From positions 57,428-121,427 of the forward strand of contig JACDZG010000005.1 in NCBI GenBank assembly GCA_013426805.1: DNA of 64,000 bases, given 5' to 3'. Origin of the DNA: Chromatiaceae bacterium (GTDB taxonomy: Bacteria; Pseudomonadota; Gammaproteobacteria; Chromatiales; Chromatiaceae). The notes under the pieces were generated by a model that was not told where the DNA came from, ran no database searches, and worked only from the letters and a program-made list of their open reading frames with translations. A program made the position numbers and the translations under genes. Of the stretch, positions 1 to 8,608 are shown in pieces (within the stretch, counting starts at the first letter, position 1; every line of letters starts with the position of its first letter).

Positions 1-437
1 ATCAGCGCCCCGTCCTGGATCAGCATCCGCTCGTAGTCGACGATGCGGTTCAGCTCCGCGTCCAGCTCCGCGTCGGTGCAGTGTCCCTGGAAGTGGTATT
101 CGATGGGGGTCATGTACCACCCGCCGAACAGGATAGTGATCTCACCGCGCGGCGGCAGGGTGCGCCAGAAGCGCCAGTAGCGGGGGCGGGCGCGTTCCTC
201 GTCGGTCTCGTCCCAGAAGGCATGGGTCCGGACGCCGCGGGTGTCCAGCCATTCATTGAGCCGGTTGACCACCTCGCCCTTGCCCGCCGCCTCTACGCCG
301 GAGATCAGGATAATCACCGGGATGTCGGTTTGGCGCAGCTCACGCTGGACCGCGAGCAGTTGGGTGCGCAACTCCTCCTGCTGCTCTTTGAAGTCGTCTT
401 TGCTGACGGAACGTCCGACCTTGGTGGCTTCGAACAT
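1..437 (-). CDS. pap: Polyphosphate:AMP phosphotransferase / PPK2-family kinase (C-terminal part outside window)
   Basis: Only the first 145 residues lie in the window; the gene runs off the left edge. PPK2-family enzymes transfer phosphate between polyphosphate and nucleotides in the cytoplasm. The fragment has the P-loop GVEAAGKG (residues 47-54), then PRYWRFWRTLPPRG (85-98) and FGGWY (104-108), all characteristic of PPK2. The start MFEATKVGRS fits the N-terminal domain of the long two-domain AMP-phosphorylating class (Pap), so polyP + AMP to ADP is the likely reaction. A single-domain PPK2 cannot be excluded because the C-terminal half is missing. It is divergent from queF. Confidence 0.85.
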   Translation of the reverse strand, partial: MFEATKVGRSVSKDDFKEQQEELRTQLLAVQRELRQTDIPVIILISGVEAAGKGEVVNRLNEWLDTRGVRTHAFWDETDEERARPRYWRFWRTLPPRGEITILFGGWYMTPIEYHFQGHCTDAELDAELNRIVDYERMLIQDGAL

Positions 438-616
438 GGCTGTGCTCTCTTCAGGCTATCGGCAGTGGGCCGTGGACCAGGGATTGAATCGGCGGCGGTT
501 TGAATGGATGCGACCGCACCGCGATGATAGCCGGGTACACTACCCTATTGCGTGCCGTTCGTGGTGAACCGCGCGTCTTTTTCCCGGCCACACCCTGGCA
601 ACCCGGAGACCGCCCC

Positions 617-1009
617 ATGCCCAGTGCCCCCAGCAAGTCCCTGGAGACCTTTGAAAATCCGCAGCCGGAGCGCGACTATACAATCCGCATCCGGGTCCCG
701 GAGTTCACCTGCCTCTGCCCCAAGACCGGCCAGCCGGATTTCGCGGAACTCACCCTGGAGTACGTACCCGATCGGCTGTGCGTGGAACTCAAGGCGCTCA
801 AGCTCTATGTCTGGTCCTACCGCGACGAGGGCGCCTTCCACGAGGCCGTGACCAACCGCATTCTCACCGATCTGGTCACAGCCACCGCGCCCCGCTTCAT
901 GCGGTTGAGCGCGGACTTCAACGTCCGCGGCGGTGTGTACACCACGGTGGTGGCCGAGCACCGCGCCCCCGGTTGGTCGGCGCCGCCGCCGGTCCAGCTT
1001 CCCGGCTGA
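617..1009 (+). CDS. queF: NADPH-dependent 7-cyano-7-deazaguanine reductase QueF (type I)
   Basis: Reduces preQ0 to preQ1 in the queuosine tRNA-modification pathway, in the cytoplasm. At 130 residues it is the short unimodular QueF. Cys34 in [11 protein letters not shown] (32-42) is the expected covalent catalytic cysteine and Asp41 the expected proton donor. ELKALK (57-62) is the NADPH-binding QueF motif, and His75-Glu76 supplies the substrate-binding glutamate. The frame stays open upstream to about 500, but the ATG at 617 gives the family-typical N-terminus ([10 protein letters not shown]), so I use it. The gene is monocistronic, with PPK2 divergent and a repeat element downstream. Confidence 0.95.
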   Translation: MPSAPSKSLETFENPQPERDYTIRIRVPEFTCLCPKTGQPDFAELTLEYVPDRLCVELKALKLYVWSYRDEGAFHEAVTNRILTDLVTATAPRFMRLSADFNVRGGVYTTVVAEHRAPGWSAPPPVQLPG

Positions 1010-1068
1010 ACCCGGCGGACCGTGGTATAAAGACCGCTTGTCGATCCACCCCGTGCGAATCCCGAACC

Positions 1069-1231
1069 TTAGGCGATTTCTGTCAAATCATGCACCATCT
1101 CGCTTGTCTTTTCGCCCGCCTTCCGCGTCGTGCCGACAGTCACATAGCGCTGCTATGCTCCGGTCGGCGCTCCTTGAAGGCAGACGAAAATCCTGCGCGA
1201 TCTGGTCCATGATTTTCCGGCAATCGCCTTA
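1069..1231. repeat. MITE-like long imperfect palindrome, copy 1 (~163 bp)
   Basis: The whole segment is an imperfect inverted repeat. Its ends read TTAGGCGATTTC and GGCAATCGCCTTA, which pair with each other. Inner arms CTTTTCGCCCGCCTTCC and GAAGGCAGACGAAAATC also pair, around a central hairpin CATAGC-GCT-GCTATG. A second copy lies at 55132-55293 in the opposite orientation with high identity along its full length, and end fragments occur at 21766-21782 and 59353-59382. No coding capacity is seen. It resembles a non-autonomous miniature transposable element or a large REP-like hairpin. The right end lies 5 nt before the chosen trmB start. Confidence 0.85.
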
Positions 1232-1236
1232 TCCCC

Positions 1237-1965
1237 GTGCGCCCCGTCCCGCCTTTGATGCCAGCCGCTGCACCGGACGCTGCCGAGCGGCGCCGTCCGT
1301 TGCGCAGTTTCGTCCTGCGTCAGGGTCGACTGACCGCCGCCCAGGAACGCGCCTTCACCCAGCTCTGGCCGCGTTACGGCGTGGCCTGGTCGCCCGGCAC
1401 CCCGTTGGACCTGATCGACTGTTTCGGCGGCGACCGGCCCGTGGTCTTGGAGATCGGCTTCGGCAACGGCGAGACCCTGGCGGCCATGGCCGCGGCCGAG
1501 CCGGCATGGCACTGGCTGGGGGTGGAGGTCCATGCACCTGGAGTCGGGCACCTGCTGCTCGAGTGCGAACGGCTGGGGCTGACCAATCTGCGGGTGATTC
1601 GCCACGATGCGATGGAGTTGCTCGCCCACGCCATCGCGCCGGGGTCGCTGGCGCGGGTTCAGCTCTTTTTTCCGGACCCCTGGCCCAAGACCCGCCACCA
1701 CAAACGCCGGATCGTCAGCCCCGCCTTTCGCGACCTGCTGGGTCGGGCACTGCGCTCCGGCGGCGTTTTTCACGCGGCCACCGACTGGGAGCCCTATGCC
1801 GTGCAGATGCTTGAAGTGCTGGAGGCGGCGGGGTCGCCATTGCGCAACACCGCGGGTCCGGGCGGCTTCACCGACCGCCCGGACACCCGCCCCCTGACCC
1901 GTTTCGAGCGGCGCGGCGAGCGTCTCGGTCATCAGGTCCGCGACCTGGTGTTCGCGCGTCGCTGA
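1237..1965 (+). CDS. trmB: tRNA (guanine-N7-)-methyltransferase TrmB
   Basis: Methylates G46 of tRNA to m7G using SAM. The SAM-binding loop LEIGFGNGET is at 71-80, and the family signature FPDPWPKTRHHKRR is at 145-158. The C-terminal TRFERRGERLGH is also typical. Length 242 aa is normal. The first start is GTG 1237, immediately after the palindromic repeat; ATG 1258 is a plausible alternative that removes seven poorly conserved residues. The stop overlaps the fetA start (TGATG), so trmB and fetAB probably share a transcript. The repeat may supply or disturb the promoter and ribosome-binding region. Confidence 0.95.
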   Translation: MRPVPPLMPAAAPDAAERRRPLRSFVLRQGRLTAAQERAFTQLWPRYGVAWSPGTPLDLIDCFGGDRPVVLEIGFGNGETLAAMAAAEPAWHWLGVEVHAPGVGHLLLECERLGLTNLRVIRHDAMELLAHAIAPGSLARVQLFFPDPWPKTRHHKRRIVSPAFRDLLGRALRSGGVFHAATDWEPYAVQMLEVLEAAGSPLRNTAGPGGFTDRPDTRPLTRFERRGERLGHQVRDLVFARR

Positions 1966-2603
1966 TGGGCCTCCTGCGACTCGAGGCGCTGCGGCCGCGG
2001 GTGCTCGCCCCGGTGAGCCTGTGCGTGGACAGTGGCGAACTGGTGTTCGTCTCCGGCCCCTCGGGTTCCGGCAAGAGCCTGCTGCTGCGCGCCGTGGCCG
2101 ACCTGGACCCCCATCCCGGCGAGGTCTGGCTGGGCGCGGAGGCGCGCTCCGCCATGCCCCCCGCCCGCTGGCGCCGCCGGGTCGGTTTGCTCCCGGCCGA
2201 AGCCTTCTGGTGGACCGATACGGTGGGCGATCATTTCCCGCAAGCGGCCGCCATTGCAGGCGCGTCGGGGACACCGCCGCCATCCGATCTGCCTGCTCTG
2301 CTGAGCGCCTTGGGATTCGAGTTGGATGTCCTCGACTGGTCGGTCGGCCGGCTCTCCACCGGTGAGCGCCAACGCCTGGCCTTGGCGCGGCTGCTGGCCC
2401 AGAACCCGGAGGCGCTGTTGCTCGACGAGGCCACCGCCAACCTGGATCCAAGCAACCGCGAGCGGGTGGAGCAGCTGGTGGATGGCTATCGCGCCGGCCG
2501 CGCCGCGGCGGTGCTCTGGGTCAGCCACGACCCCGAGCAGCGCGCCCGCCTGGGTGGACGCCAGTTCGGCATCCATGACGGGCGCCTTGCCGCCATCACC
2601 TGA
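1965..2603 (+). CDS. fetA: ABC transporter ATP-binding protein, FetA-like iron exporter subunit
   Basis: ATPase of a FetAB-type exporter, linked in E. coli to iron efflux and peroxide resistance. Walker A GPSGSGKS (31-38), ABC signature LSTGERQ (130-136), Walker B LLLDEAT (151-157) and a switch histidine in WVSHDPEQ are all intact. At 212 aa it is a stand-alone nucleotide-binding subunit. The start ATG overlaps the trmB stop by one base, and the UPF0014 membrane partner follows after 7 nt, which is what supports the FetA assignment. The substrate is inferred from the pairing only. Confidence 0.85.
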   Translation: MGLLRLEALRPRVLAPVSLCVDSGELVFVSGPSGSGKSLLLRAVADLDPHPGEVWLGAEARSAMPPARWRRRVGLLPAEAFWWTDTVGDHFPQAAAIAGASGTPPPSDLPALLSALGFELDVLDWSVGRLSTGERQRLALARLLAQNPEALLLDEATANLDPSNRERVEQLVDGYRAGRAAAVLWVSHDPEQRARLGGRQFGIHDGRLAAIT

Positions 2604-2610
2604 GCGTGCC

Positions 2611-3420
2611 ATGAGTCTCGTCTTGCTGACCCCCCTCGATCTGGCCTGCGCCGCGCTACTGGTGCTGTTGTTGGCCTTCATGTCGTGGCGGCTGCACCTG
2701 GGGGTGGAGCGGCGCCTGCTGATCGCCGCCGTGCGCAGCACGGTGCAGCTGCTGCTGGTTGGCCTGGTGCTCAAGGCCCTGTTCGCTCAGACCAATCCCT
2801 GGCTGATCGGGCTCATGGCCCTGTTCATGCTGACGGTCGCCGGATTCGAGGTCCTGCAACGCCAGCAACGGCGCTTCTGCGGCCCCTGGGGTTACGGGAT
2901 CGGCGCGCTGTCCATGTTCATCTCCTCCTTCAGCGTGCTGCTGTTGACTCTGACCGTGATCATCCGGGTCGAGCCCTGGTACCAGCCCCAGTATCTGATC
3001 CCGCTGCTCGGCATGTTGCTCGGCAACACCATGAGCGGCGCCGCCATCGCGCTCGACACCCTGACCCGCGGGGCCTGGGACGCCCGCGGGCGCATCGAGG
3101 CGCGCCTCTTGTCCGGCGGCACCTGGAATGACGCCATCGCCGACATCCGCCGCGACTCACTGCGCGCCGGCCTGATTCCCATCGTGAACGCCATGGCTAC
3201 CGCCGGCCTGGTCAGCCTGCCGGGGATGATGACCGGTCAGATTCTGGCCGGCAGCCCGCCGATGGAGGCCGCCAAGTACCAGCTCCTGATGATGTTCCTG
3301 ATCTCCGCCGGGACCGGTCTCGGGTCCATGGCGGCGGTCTGGATCGGCTCGCGCCGACTTTTCGACGACCGCGAGCGGCTGCGGCTGGACCGACTGCGGC
3401 CCGCGGGGAGCACGCACTGA
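2611..3420 (+). CDS. fetB: FetB / UPF0014 family ABC transporter permease
   Basis: Integral membrane subunit of the FetAB exporter, 269 aa with about seven hydrophobic segments. It carries the UPF0014 landmarks RSTVQLLLVG (about residues 42-51), LLGMLLGNTMSGAAIALD and the LVSLPGMMTGQILAG stretch. The frame is open upstream inside fetA, but ATG 2611, 7 nt after the fetA stop, gives the normal family N-terminus. It is translationally close to fetA and presumably forms the complex with it. Confidence 0.9.
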   Translation: MSLVLLTPLDLACAALLVLLLAFMSWRLHLGVERRLLIAAVRSTVQLLLVGLVLKALFAQTNPWLIGLMALFMLTVAGFEVLQRQQRRFCGPWGYGIGALSMFISSFSVLLLTLTVIIRVEPWYQPQYLIPLLGMLLGNTMSGAAIALDTLTRGAWDARGRIEARLLSGGTWNDAIADIRRDSLRAGLIPIVNAMATAGLVSLPGMMTGQILAGSPPMEAAKYQLLMMFLISAGTGLGSMAAVWIGSRRLFDDRERLRLDRLRPAGSTH

Positions 3421-3458
3421 ATCCCTCAACATGGGGAGGCGAATCGCATATCACGAGC

Positions 3459-3464
3459 TATAAT
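3459..3464 (+). promoter_or_regulatory. Candidate -10 box (TATAAT) upstream of the 3520 gene
   Basis: A perfect TATAAT hexamer lies in the 99-bp gap between fetB and the next gene, 55 bp before its start. No convincing TTGACA-like -35 box is seen at 16-18 bp, so this is only suggestive. It would give the unknown gene its own promoter. Confidence 0.3.
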
Positions 3465-3519
3465 TGCAGGGATCGAACCGACAACGTCTTCACCCCACAC
3501 ACGAGGTCGCCATCCGCCT

Positions 3520-4128
3520 ATGAACCGCAATCAGGTTCTCGTCAGGACTGCCAAGGGCCAGGATGAAGTCCTGACCAAGGCGTACCATCTTCCGCCGGAA
3601 TTGCGTCACCTGCTCATCCGGGTGGACGAGGATTGTTCGGTGGGTGAGACGCTGGACCAGTTCGCCGGGAGTGCGGACAAGACCGAATCCCAACTCGAGA
3701 CCCTGGTTGCCGAGGGATTTCTCGCCCCCCAGGGGTCCATGCCTGAAATGGACGGACTCAACGTCGATCAATGGGAACTGCTTGCTGCCGGCCTGCTCGA
3801 CCCGCGGGATCTCCAGCCGGAAGGAGAGCCCATCCCGGAATGTGCCTTCAACCTGGAGAAAGCGAAGGATTACGCTCGCCTCATCCTGCTCGAATCCTTG
3901 TGCCCGGTTGATGCCCACCATGTCGAGCGGATCGATGCCGCCAACACCGTCGGCCAACTGCGTGTCGAACTGGATGATCTGCGGGAACTGCTCCCCAAAC
4001 TCTTGCCGAAGCGCCAGGCCCGGCAGGTTTGGGAACAACTCGAGCCGCTCATGCTGCCTTTGGGCGCCGATCCGGCCTGGCATTCGCCCCCGACGAACCT
4101 GCTGGAGCGCTGGGCCCTGCGACCCTGA
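3520..4128 (+). CDS. Conserved protein of unknown function (202 aa)
   Basis: I do not recognise a named family. The sequence is soluble, acidic and mostly helical, with no signal peptide or membrane segment. The N-terminal ~70 residues (TAKGQDEVLTKAYHLPPELR, then LLIRVDEDCSVGETL) look like a small winged-helix or chaperone-type domain I associate with uncharacterised proteobacterial proteins. Residues ~108-175 form a second helical unit ending in LPKLLPKRQARQVWEQL. A TATAAT box lies upstream and the gene stands alone between fetB and tatA. Function unknown. Confidence 0.75.
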   Translation: MNRNQVLVRTAKGQDEVLTKAYHLPPELRHLLIRVDEDCSVGETLDQFAGSADKTESQLETLVAEGFLAPQGSMPEMDGLNVDQWELLAAGLLDPRDLQPEGEPIPECAFNLEKAKDYARLILLESLCPVDAHHVERIDAANTVGQLRVELDDLRELLPKLLPKRQARQVWEQLEPLMLPLGADPAWHSPPTNLLERWALRP

Positions 4129-4250
4129 GACCCCCGCTCCTCTGCGCGCAAGACCCTGAAATCCAGGGCCGCAGATTGTCATCCGGCACAGCGGTCCGGT
4201 GGATAGTTTGGTCGCTTCGCATCGATCAGCGTCGAACGCGGCAACCAGAC

Positions 4251-4277
4251 GGCGGGGTGGGTTTCACCCCCGCCCCG
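4251..4277. repeat. GC-rich intergenic hairpin of the GGGCGGGTTT type
   Basis: GGCGGGGTG, a short GTTT loop and a complementary CACCCCCGCC arm with one bulged C. It sits 5 nt beyond the tatA stop, between convergent genes. Similar hairpins with a GTTT core lie at 9826-9850 and 46961-46986, so it is a dispersed motif. It could stop transcription from either side, but there is no T-run. Confidence 0.55.
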
Positions 4278-4282
4278 ATGAC

Positions 4283-4483
4283 TCAACGGTCTTGAGTCTG
4301 ATCCTTGACGGGACCTTCATCGTTGTCGTCACCCCGCCCGCCCGCCAGTGAGCGGCGCAAGTCATGCAGCGCGGTACCCAGGTCTGAGGCGATTCGGGGT
4401 AACTTCTTGGACCCGAACAGGAGTAGCAGAACCACCAGGACAAGGAGCAATTCGCCGAAACCGATTCCGGAAAAACCCATCAT
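4283..4483 (-). CDS. tatA: Sec-independent translocase subunit TatA/E
   Basis: Pore-forming component of the twin-arginine export pathway in the inner membrane. The 66-aa protein has the N-terminal helix GFSGIGFGELLLVLVVLLLL, the FGSKKLPRIASDLG hinge and amphipathic helix, and a charged C-tail. The reading frame is open far upstream, but ATG 4483 with a GGGAG site just before it gives the standard TatA N-terminus. No tatB or tatC is adjacent, so the gene is detached from any tat operon. The nearby TRAP binding protein (7523) carries a possible Tat signal. Confidence 0.9.
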   Translation of the reverse strand: MMGFSGIGFGELLLVLVVLLLLFGSKKLPRIASDLGTALHDLRRSLAGGRGDDNDEGPVKDQTQDR

Positions 4484-4649
4484 TTCAACTCCCAAGTAGA
4501 TAGCTATTATCACGACGCCGAAGCCGGGCAACATGACCAGTGGTTGGTCATCCGACAGCCATCGCCCGAAATCCGTGCGGCCGTTGGCCCGACACCATAC
4601 AACGCTGTAGCATGTCGGCGCATCGCACTTTTCGTCCCCGAACCCCACT

Positions 4650-6053
4650 ATGAAGATTGTCATCCTCGGCGCCGGTCAGGTCGGTTCATCGGTGGCCGAA
4701 AGTCTGGTCTCCGAGGCCAACGAGATCACCATCGTCGACGCCGATATGTCGCGCCTGGCGCGTTTGCAGGAACGCCTGGACCTGCGCACCGTGGCCGGCA
4801 ACGCGGCCCTGCCCTCGGTCCTGGAGCGGGCGGGACTGGCGGATGCGGACCTGCTGATCGCCGTCACGCAAAGCGACCAGACCAACCTCTGCGCCTGCCG
4901 CACCGCCGCCACCCTGTTTCGCACGCCGACCAAGATCGCCCGTTTGCGCTCATCGGACTATACCCGCTATCCGCAGCTTCTGGAGGCGAAGAACTTCGCG
5001 GTGGACTTCAGTATCTGCCCTGAGCAGATCGTCACCGACTATATCGTCAAGCTGATGGAGTTCCCCGAGGCGCTCCAGGTGCTGGAGTTCGCCGACGGTC
5101 TGGTGGGTCTGGTCGCCGTGCGCGCTATCCCCGGCGGCTCGCTGGTCGGCCGCCCGGTGTCCGACCTGCGCGAACATATTCCCCATGTGGACGTGCGCAT
5201 CGCCGCGATTTACCGCCGCGATCAGGCCATCGTTCCGGACGGCGACACCCTGATCGAGGCCGGCGACGAGGTCTTTTTCCTGGCCGCCACCCGCGACAGC
5301 CGCCAGATCATCGGTGAACTGCGGCGGCGCGACCGGCCGACCCGGCGCATCCTGATCGCCGGCGGCGGCAACATCGGCGAACGCGTGGCCCTGGCATCGG
5401 AGGCGCGCTATCAGGTCAAAGTGATCGAGGTCAACGAGGCGCGTGCCCAGTATCTGGGCAGTACCCTGAAGCACTCACTGGTGCTGGCGGGCGATGCCGC
5501 GGATGAAAACCTGCTGGCCGCCGAGGGCATCGAGGACATGGATCTGTTCCTCGCCCTGACCAACGACGACGAGAACAACATCATGTCCGCCCTGCTCGCC
5601 AAGCGGTTGGGCGCGCGCCGGGTGCTGGCGCTGATCAACCGCCGCATCTATGCCGACCTGCTACAGGCCGACCGCATCGATATCGCCATCTCACCCGCCC
5701 AAATCTCCATCGGCTCGCTGCTGGCGCATGTCCGCCGCGGCGACGTGGCGGCGGTGCACAGTCTGCGCCGCGGCGCGGCTGAGGCGCTGGAACTGGTGGT
5801 GCATGGCGACGTCGCCACCTGCAAAGTGGTCGGGCGACGGATCGAGCAACTGGATTTACCCCACGGGGTGACGGTGGGTGCCATCGTTCGCGGGCCTGAG
5901 CCGGGACCGGGGGAGTCCGACCGCCGTCAGGTACTGATCGCTCACCACGACACCATGATCGAGTCCGGCGACCATGTGATCCTGTTCCTGATCAGCAAAG
6001 AACTGGTGCCCAAGGTCGAACGCTACTTCCAGGTCGGACTGGGCTTCTTCTGA
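4650..6053 (+). CDS. trkA: Trk potassium uptake system peripheral NAD-binding protein TrkA
   Basis: Cytoplasmic regulatory subunit of the Trk K+ transporter. The 467 aa hold two RCK units. The first begins MKIVILGAGQVGSSVAESL and the second ILIAGGGNIGERVALA near residue 232. Both are Rossmann NAD-binding folds followed by TrkA_C domains, the last ending at VILFLISKELVPKVERYFQV. The stop overlaps the trkH start (TGATG), so the two are translationally coupled. Confidence 0.97.
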   Translation: MKIVILGAGQVGSSVAESLVSEANEITIVDADMSRLARLQERLDLRTVAGNAALPSVLERAGLADADLLIAVTQSDQTNLCACRTAATLFRTPTKIARLRSSDYTRYPQLLEAKNFAVDFSICPEQIVTDYIVKLMEFPEALQVLEFADGLVGLVAVRAIPGGSLVGRPVSDLREHIPHVDVRIAAIYRRDQAIVPDGDTLIEAGDEVFFLAATRDSRQIIGELRRRDRPTRRILIAGGGNIGERVALASEARYQVKVIEVNEARAQYLGSTLKHSLVLAGDAADENLLAAEGIEDMDLFLALTNDDENNIMSALLAKRLGARRVLALINRRIYADLLQADRIDIAISPAQISIGSLLAHVRRGDVAAVHSLRRGAAEALELVVHGDVATCKVVGRRIEQLDLPHGVTVGAIVRGPEPGPGESDRRQVLIAHHDTMIESGDHVILFLISKELVPKVERYFQVGLGFF

Positions 6054-7507
6054 TGCGCTCCCTGCTGTCCGTTACCAATGTCCTGGGGCGCCTCCTGATG
6101 GTCGTCAGCCTGACCTATTTGCTGCCCATCGCCTGCGCACTGATTTACGCGGATGGAACCCTGCTGACCTTCGTATTCAGTATGGTCGCCTGCATCCTGA
6201 CCGGCCTGCTGTTAATCGTGGTTACCCGGCGGCACCGCGTCGATCTCAAGGCGCGTGACGGGTTCATCCTGGTCGCCATGGCCTGGACGCTGACTGCCGC
6301 CGTCGCGACCATCCCTTTGATAATACACTCCCAGCTCTCATTCACCGACGCCTTCTTCGAGACCATGTCGGGACTCACCACGACCGGGGCAACGGTGATG
6401 TCGACGCTTGACACCACCGCCCCATCGATCAACCTGTGGCGTCATGCCCTGTGCTGGCTGGGCGGTATGGGGATCATCGTCCTGGCGGTCGCCATCTTGC
6501 CCCTGCTGGGCGTCGGCGGTATGCAGTTGATGCGTGCGGAGGTTCCTGGCCCGATCAAAGACACCAAGCTGACCGCTCGTGTCGGCGACACCGCGGCTAT
6601 CCTTTGGACCGTCTATCTGGGTATCACGATCGCCTGCCTCCTGGCACTCAAACTGGTGGGCATGGATTGGTTCAACGCGATCTGCCACGCGTTTTCGATC
6701 CTGAGCCTGGCCGGCTTCTCGACCCGCGACGCGAGTGTGGGTGCCTTCAACTCACCGGCCATCGAAGCAGTGATGATCTTCTTTATGGCCGTGGCGGCGC
6801 TCAACTTCGCCACCCATTACACCGTCTGGCGTTCGCACAGTCTGCGCGCCTATTGGCATGACGCGGAGGCCAAGGGGGTGCTTGGGGTCCTCTTGCTGAG
6901 TTGCATCGGCTGCGCTGGATATCTGTGGATGGTTGACACCTATGATAATTATTGGACAGCACTACGCCACGTCAGTTTCAATTTGGTTTCAATCGCCACG
7001 GACTGCGGGGTCGTCAGCGTCGACTATGCCCAATGGCCTATTTTCGTTCCCTTCTGGATGTTGTTCTTGTCATCGGTGACCACCAGCTCCGGGTCCACCG
7101 GCGGTGGTATAAAGATGATCCGCACCTTGATCCTGATACGTCAGTCTTCGCGCGAGCTCTCCCGCATGATCCACCCCAATATGGTCGCGCCGATCACCAT
7201 CGGCGGGATGCTGATCCCCAATAGCGTGGTGTTCGCTGTCCTGGGCTTCATCTTCCTCTATTTCATGAGCATCGTCGTACTGACCTTCCTACTGATCTTC
7301 GGCGGACTCGATTTCATCTCGGCCTTCACCGCCGTGATCGCCTGCATCAACAACGCCGGTCCCGGTCTCGGCCAGGTCGGTCCGGCCACCAACTACGGCA
7401 GCCTGACCGACTATGAGATTTGGGTCCTGAGCTTCACTATGCTGCTCGGGCGGCTCGAAGTCTTCTCGCTGCTGATTCTGTTTACGCCTCAGTTCTGGCG
7501 GAAATAG
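6053..7507 (+). CDS. trkH: Trk potassium uptake protein TrkH
   Basis: Membrane K+ channel subunit, 484 aa. The four pore-loop filters can be followed: GLTTTGATVMSTLD, LAGFSTRDASVG, TTSSGSTGGGIKMIR and NNAGPGLGQVGP. Hydrophobic segments flank each loop as in the TrkH/KtrB family. It starts on the base shared with the trkA stop. K+ uptake driven by ion motive force is the known role. Confidence 0.97.
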   Translation: MRSLLSVTNVLGRLLMVVSLTYLLPIACALIYADGTLLTFVFSMVACILTGLLLIVVTRRHRVDLKARDGFILVAMAWTLTAAVATIPLIIHSQLSFTDAFFETMSGLTTTGATVMSTLDTTAPSINLWRHALCWLGGMGIIVLAVAILPLLGVGGMQLMRAEVPGPIKDTKLTARVGDTAAILWTVYLGITIACLLALKLVGMDWFNAICHAFSILSLAGFSTRDASVGAFNSPAIEAVMIFFMAVAALNFATHYTVWRSHSLRAYWHDAEAKGVLGVLLLSCIGCAGYLWMVDTYDNYWTALRHVSFNLVSIATDCGVVSVDYAQWPIFVPFWMLFLSSVTTSSGSTGGGIKMIRTLILIRQSSRELSRMIHPNMVAPITIGGMLIPNSVVFAVLGFIFLYFMSIVVLTFLLIFGGLDFISAFTAVIACINNAGPGLGQVGPATNYGSLTDYEIWVLSFTMLLGRLEVFSLLILFTPQFWRK

Positions 7508-7522
7508 GCGGCCAAACACAGC

Positions 7523-8608
7523 ATGAGACGTCGGCAATTCATCAGCGGGGTCGGGACCGGCTCGCTCGCCCTCGGCGCGGCCGGCGGGGGTCTGCGGACG
7601 GCCCAGGCCCAGTCCGGGCACCGGTGGCGGATGGCCACGACCTGGCCCGATAACTTCCCGGGACTGGGAACCGGCGCCAACCAACTGGCGGCCCTGATCG
7701 GCGCGATGAGCGGCGGGCGGGTTCAGGTCCAGGTCTATGGGGCCGGCGCGCTGGTCCCGGCGGCCGAGGTCTTCGCCGCGGTCGGCCGCGGGACGATCGA
7801 GATGGGGCACGGTTGCGCGTCCTACTGGCCAAGCAAGGGCGCGGCCGTGCCGTTCTTCTCCGGCATCCCCTTCGGCATGACCGCCGCGGAGGTCAACGCC
7901 TGGCTTTATCATGGCGGCGGGCAGGCGTTGTGGGACGAGGCCTATGCGCCGTTCGGGCTGGTCCCGGCCGCCGCGGGCAATACCGGGGTCAACATGGGCG
8001 GCTGGTTCAACAAGGAGATTTGTTCGGCCGCGGACCTGTCGGGCCTGAAACTCGGCCTGTCGGGTCTGGGCGGCGAGGTCCTCGCCCGCGCCGGCGGGAC
8101 CCCCATCAAGCTGCCGCCCGATGCATTGCTCACGGCGCTGCAATCCGGGGTCATTGACGGGGCCGAGTGGGTCGGTCCTTACGCGGATCTGGCCCTCGGC
8201 CTCTACGCGGCCGCCAAGTATTACTATTACCCTGGCTGGCATGAGCCAGGCACCGTCGTCGAGGCCCTGATCAACAAGCAGGCGCTGGATGCCCTGCCCG
8301 CGGACCTGCGCGCCATCGTCCTGAACGCTTGTAAAGTGGCTAATCAGGACATGCTGGCCGAATTTACGGCGCGCAATCCGGCTGCCCTGAACACCGTTGT
8401 CACCAAGCATCAGGTCGAACTGCGGTGCTTTCCCGATGACGTGATCCGCACGCTGCATGCGCATGCGAACGAGGTGATCGCGGGGCTGGCGCAGCAGGAC
8501 GCGTTCGCGGCCAAGGTCCACGCCTCTTATAAGAAGTACCTCACCCAGGCCAAGGCGTGGAGCGACATCAGCGCGTTCGCCTATCTGCGAGCGCGCGATC
8601 AGGCATGA
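7523..8608 (+). CDS. TRAP transporter substrate-binding protein (DctP family), orphan
   Basis: Predicted periplasmic solute-binding protein of 361 aa. The N-terminus MRRRQFISGVGTGSLALGAA resembles a twin-arginine signal and ends near AQA. The mature part, ATTWPDNFPGLGTGANQLA, with later GVIDGAEWVGPYADLALGL and YYYYPGWHEPGTVVEALINK, matches the DctP branch that binds 2-oxo acids or related carboxylates; the ligand is inferred. No DctQ or DctM membrane gene lies next to it. It sits 15 nt after trkH and overlaps hemW by four bases (ATGA). Confidence 0.88.
   Translation: MRRRQFISGVGTGSLALGAAGGGLRTAQAQSGHRWRMATTWPDNFPGLGTGANQLAALIGAMSGGRVQVQVYGAGALVPAAEVFAAVGRGTIEMGHGCASYWPSKGAAVPFFSGIPFGMTAAEVNAWLYHGGGQALWDEAYAPFGLVPAAAGNTGVNMGGWFNKEICSAADLSGLKLGLSGLGGEVLARAGGTPIKLPPDALLTALQSGVIDGAEWVGPYADLALGLYAAAKYYYYPGWHEPGTVVEALINKQALDALPADLRAIVLNACKVANQDMLAEFTARNPAALNTVVTKHQVELRCFPDDVIRTLHAHANEVIAGLAQQDAFAAKVHASYKKYLTQAKAWSDISAFAYLRARDQA

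Noticed and set aside
7289..8521. A 410-codon minus-strand open frame across trkH and the TRAP gene
   Set aside because: Crosses two well-supported genes and encodes an Arg/Gly-rich product with no recognisable domain.
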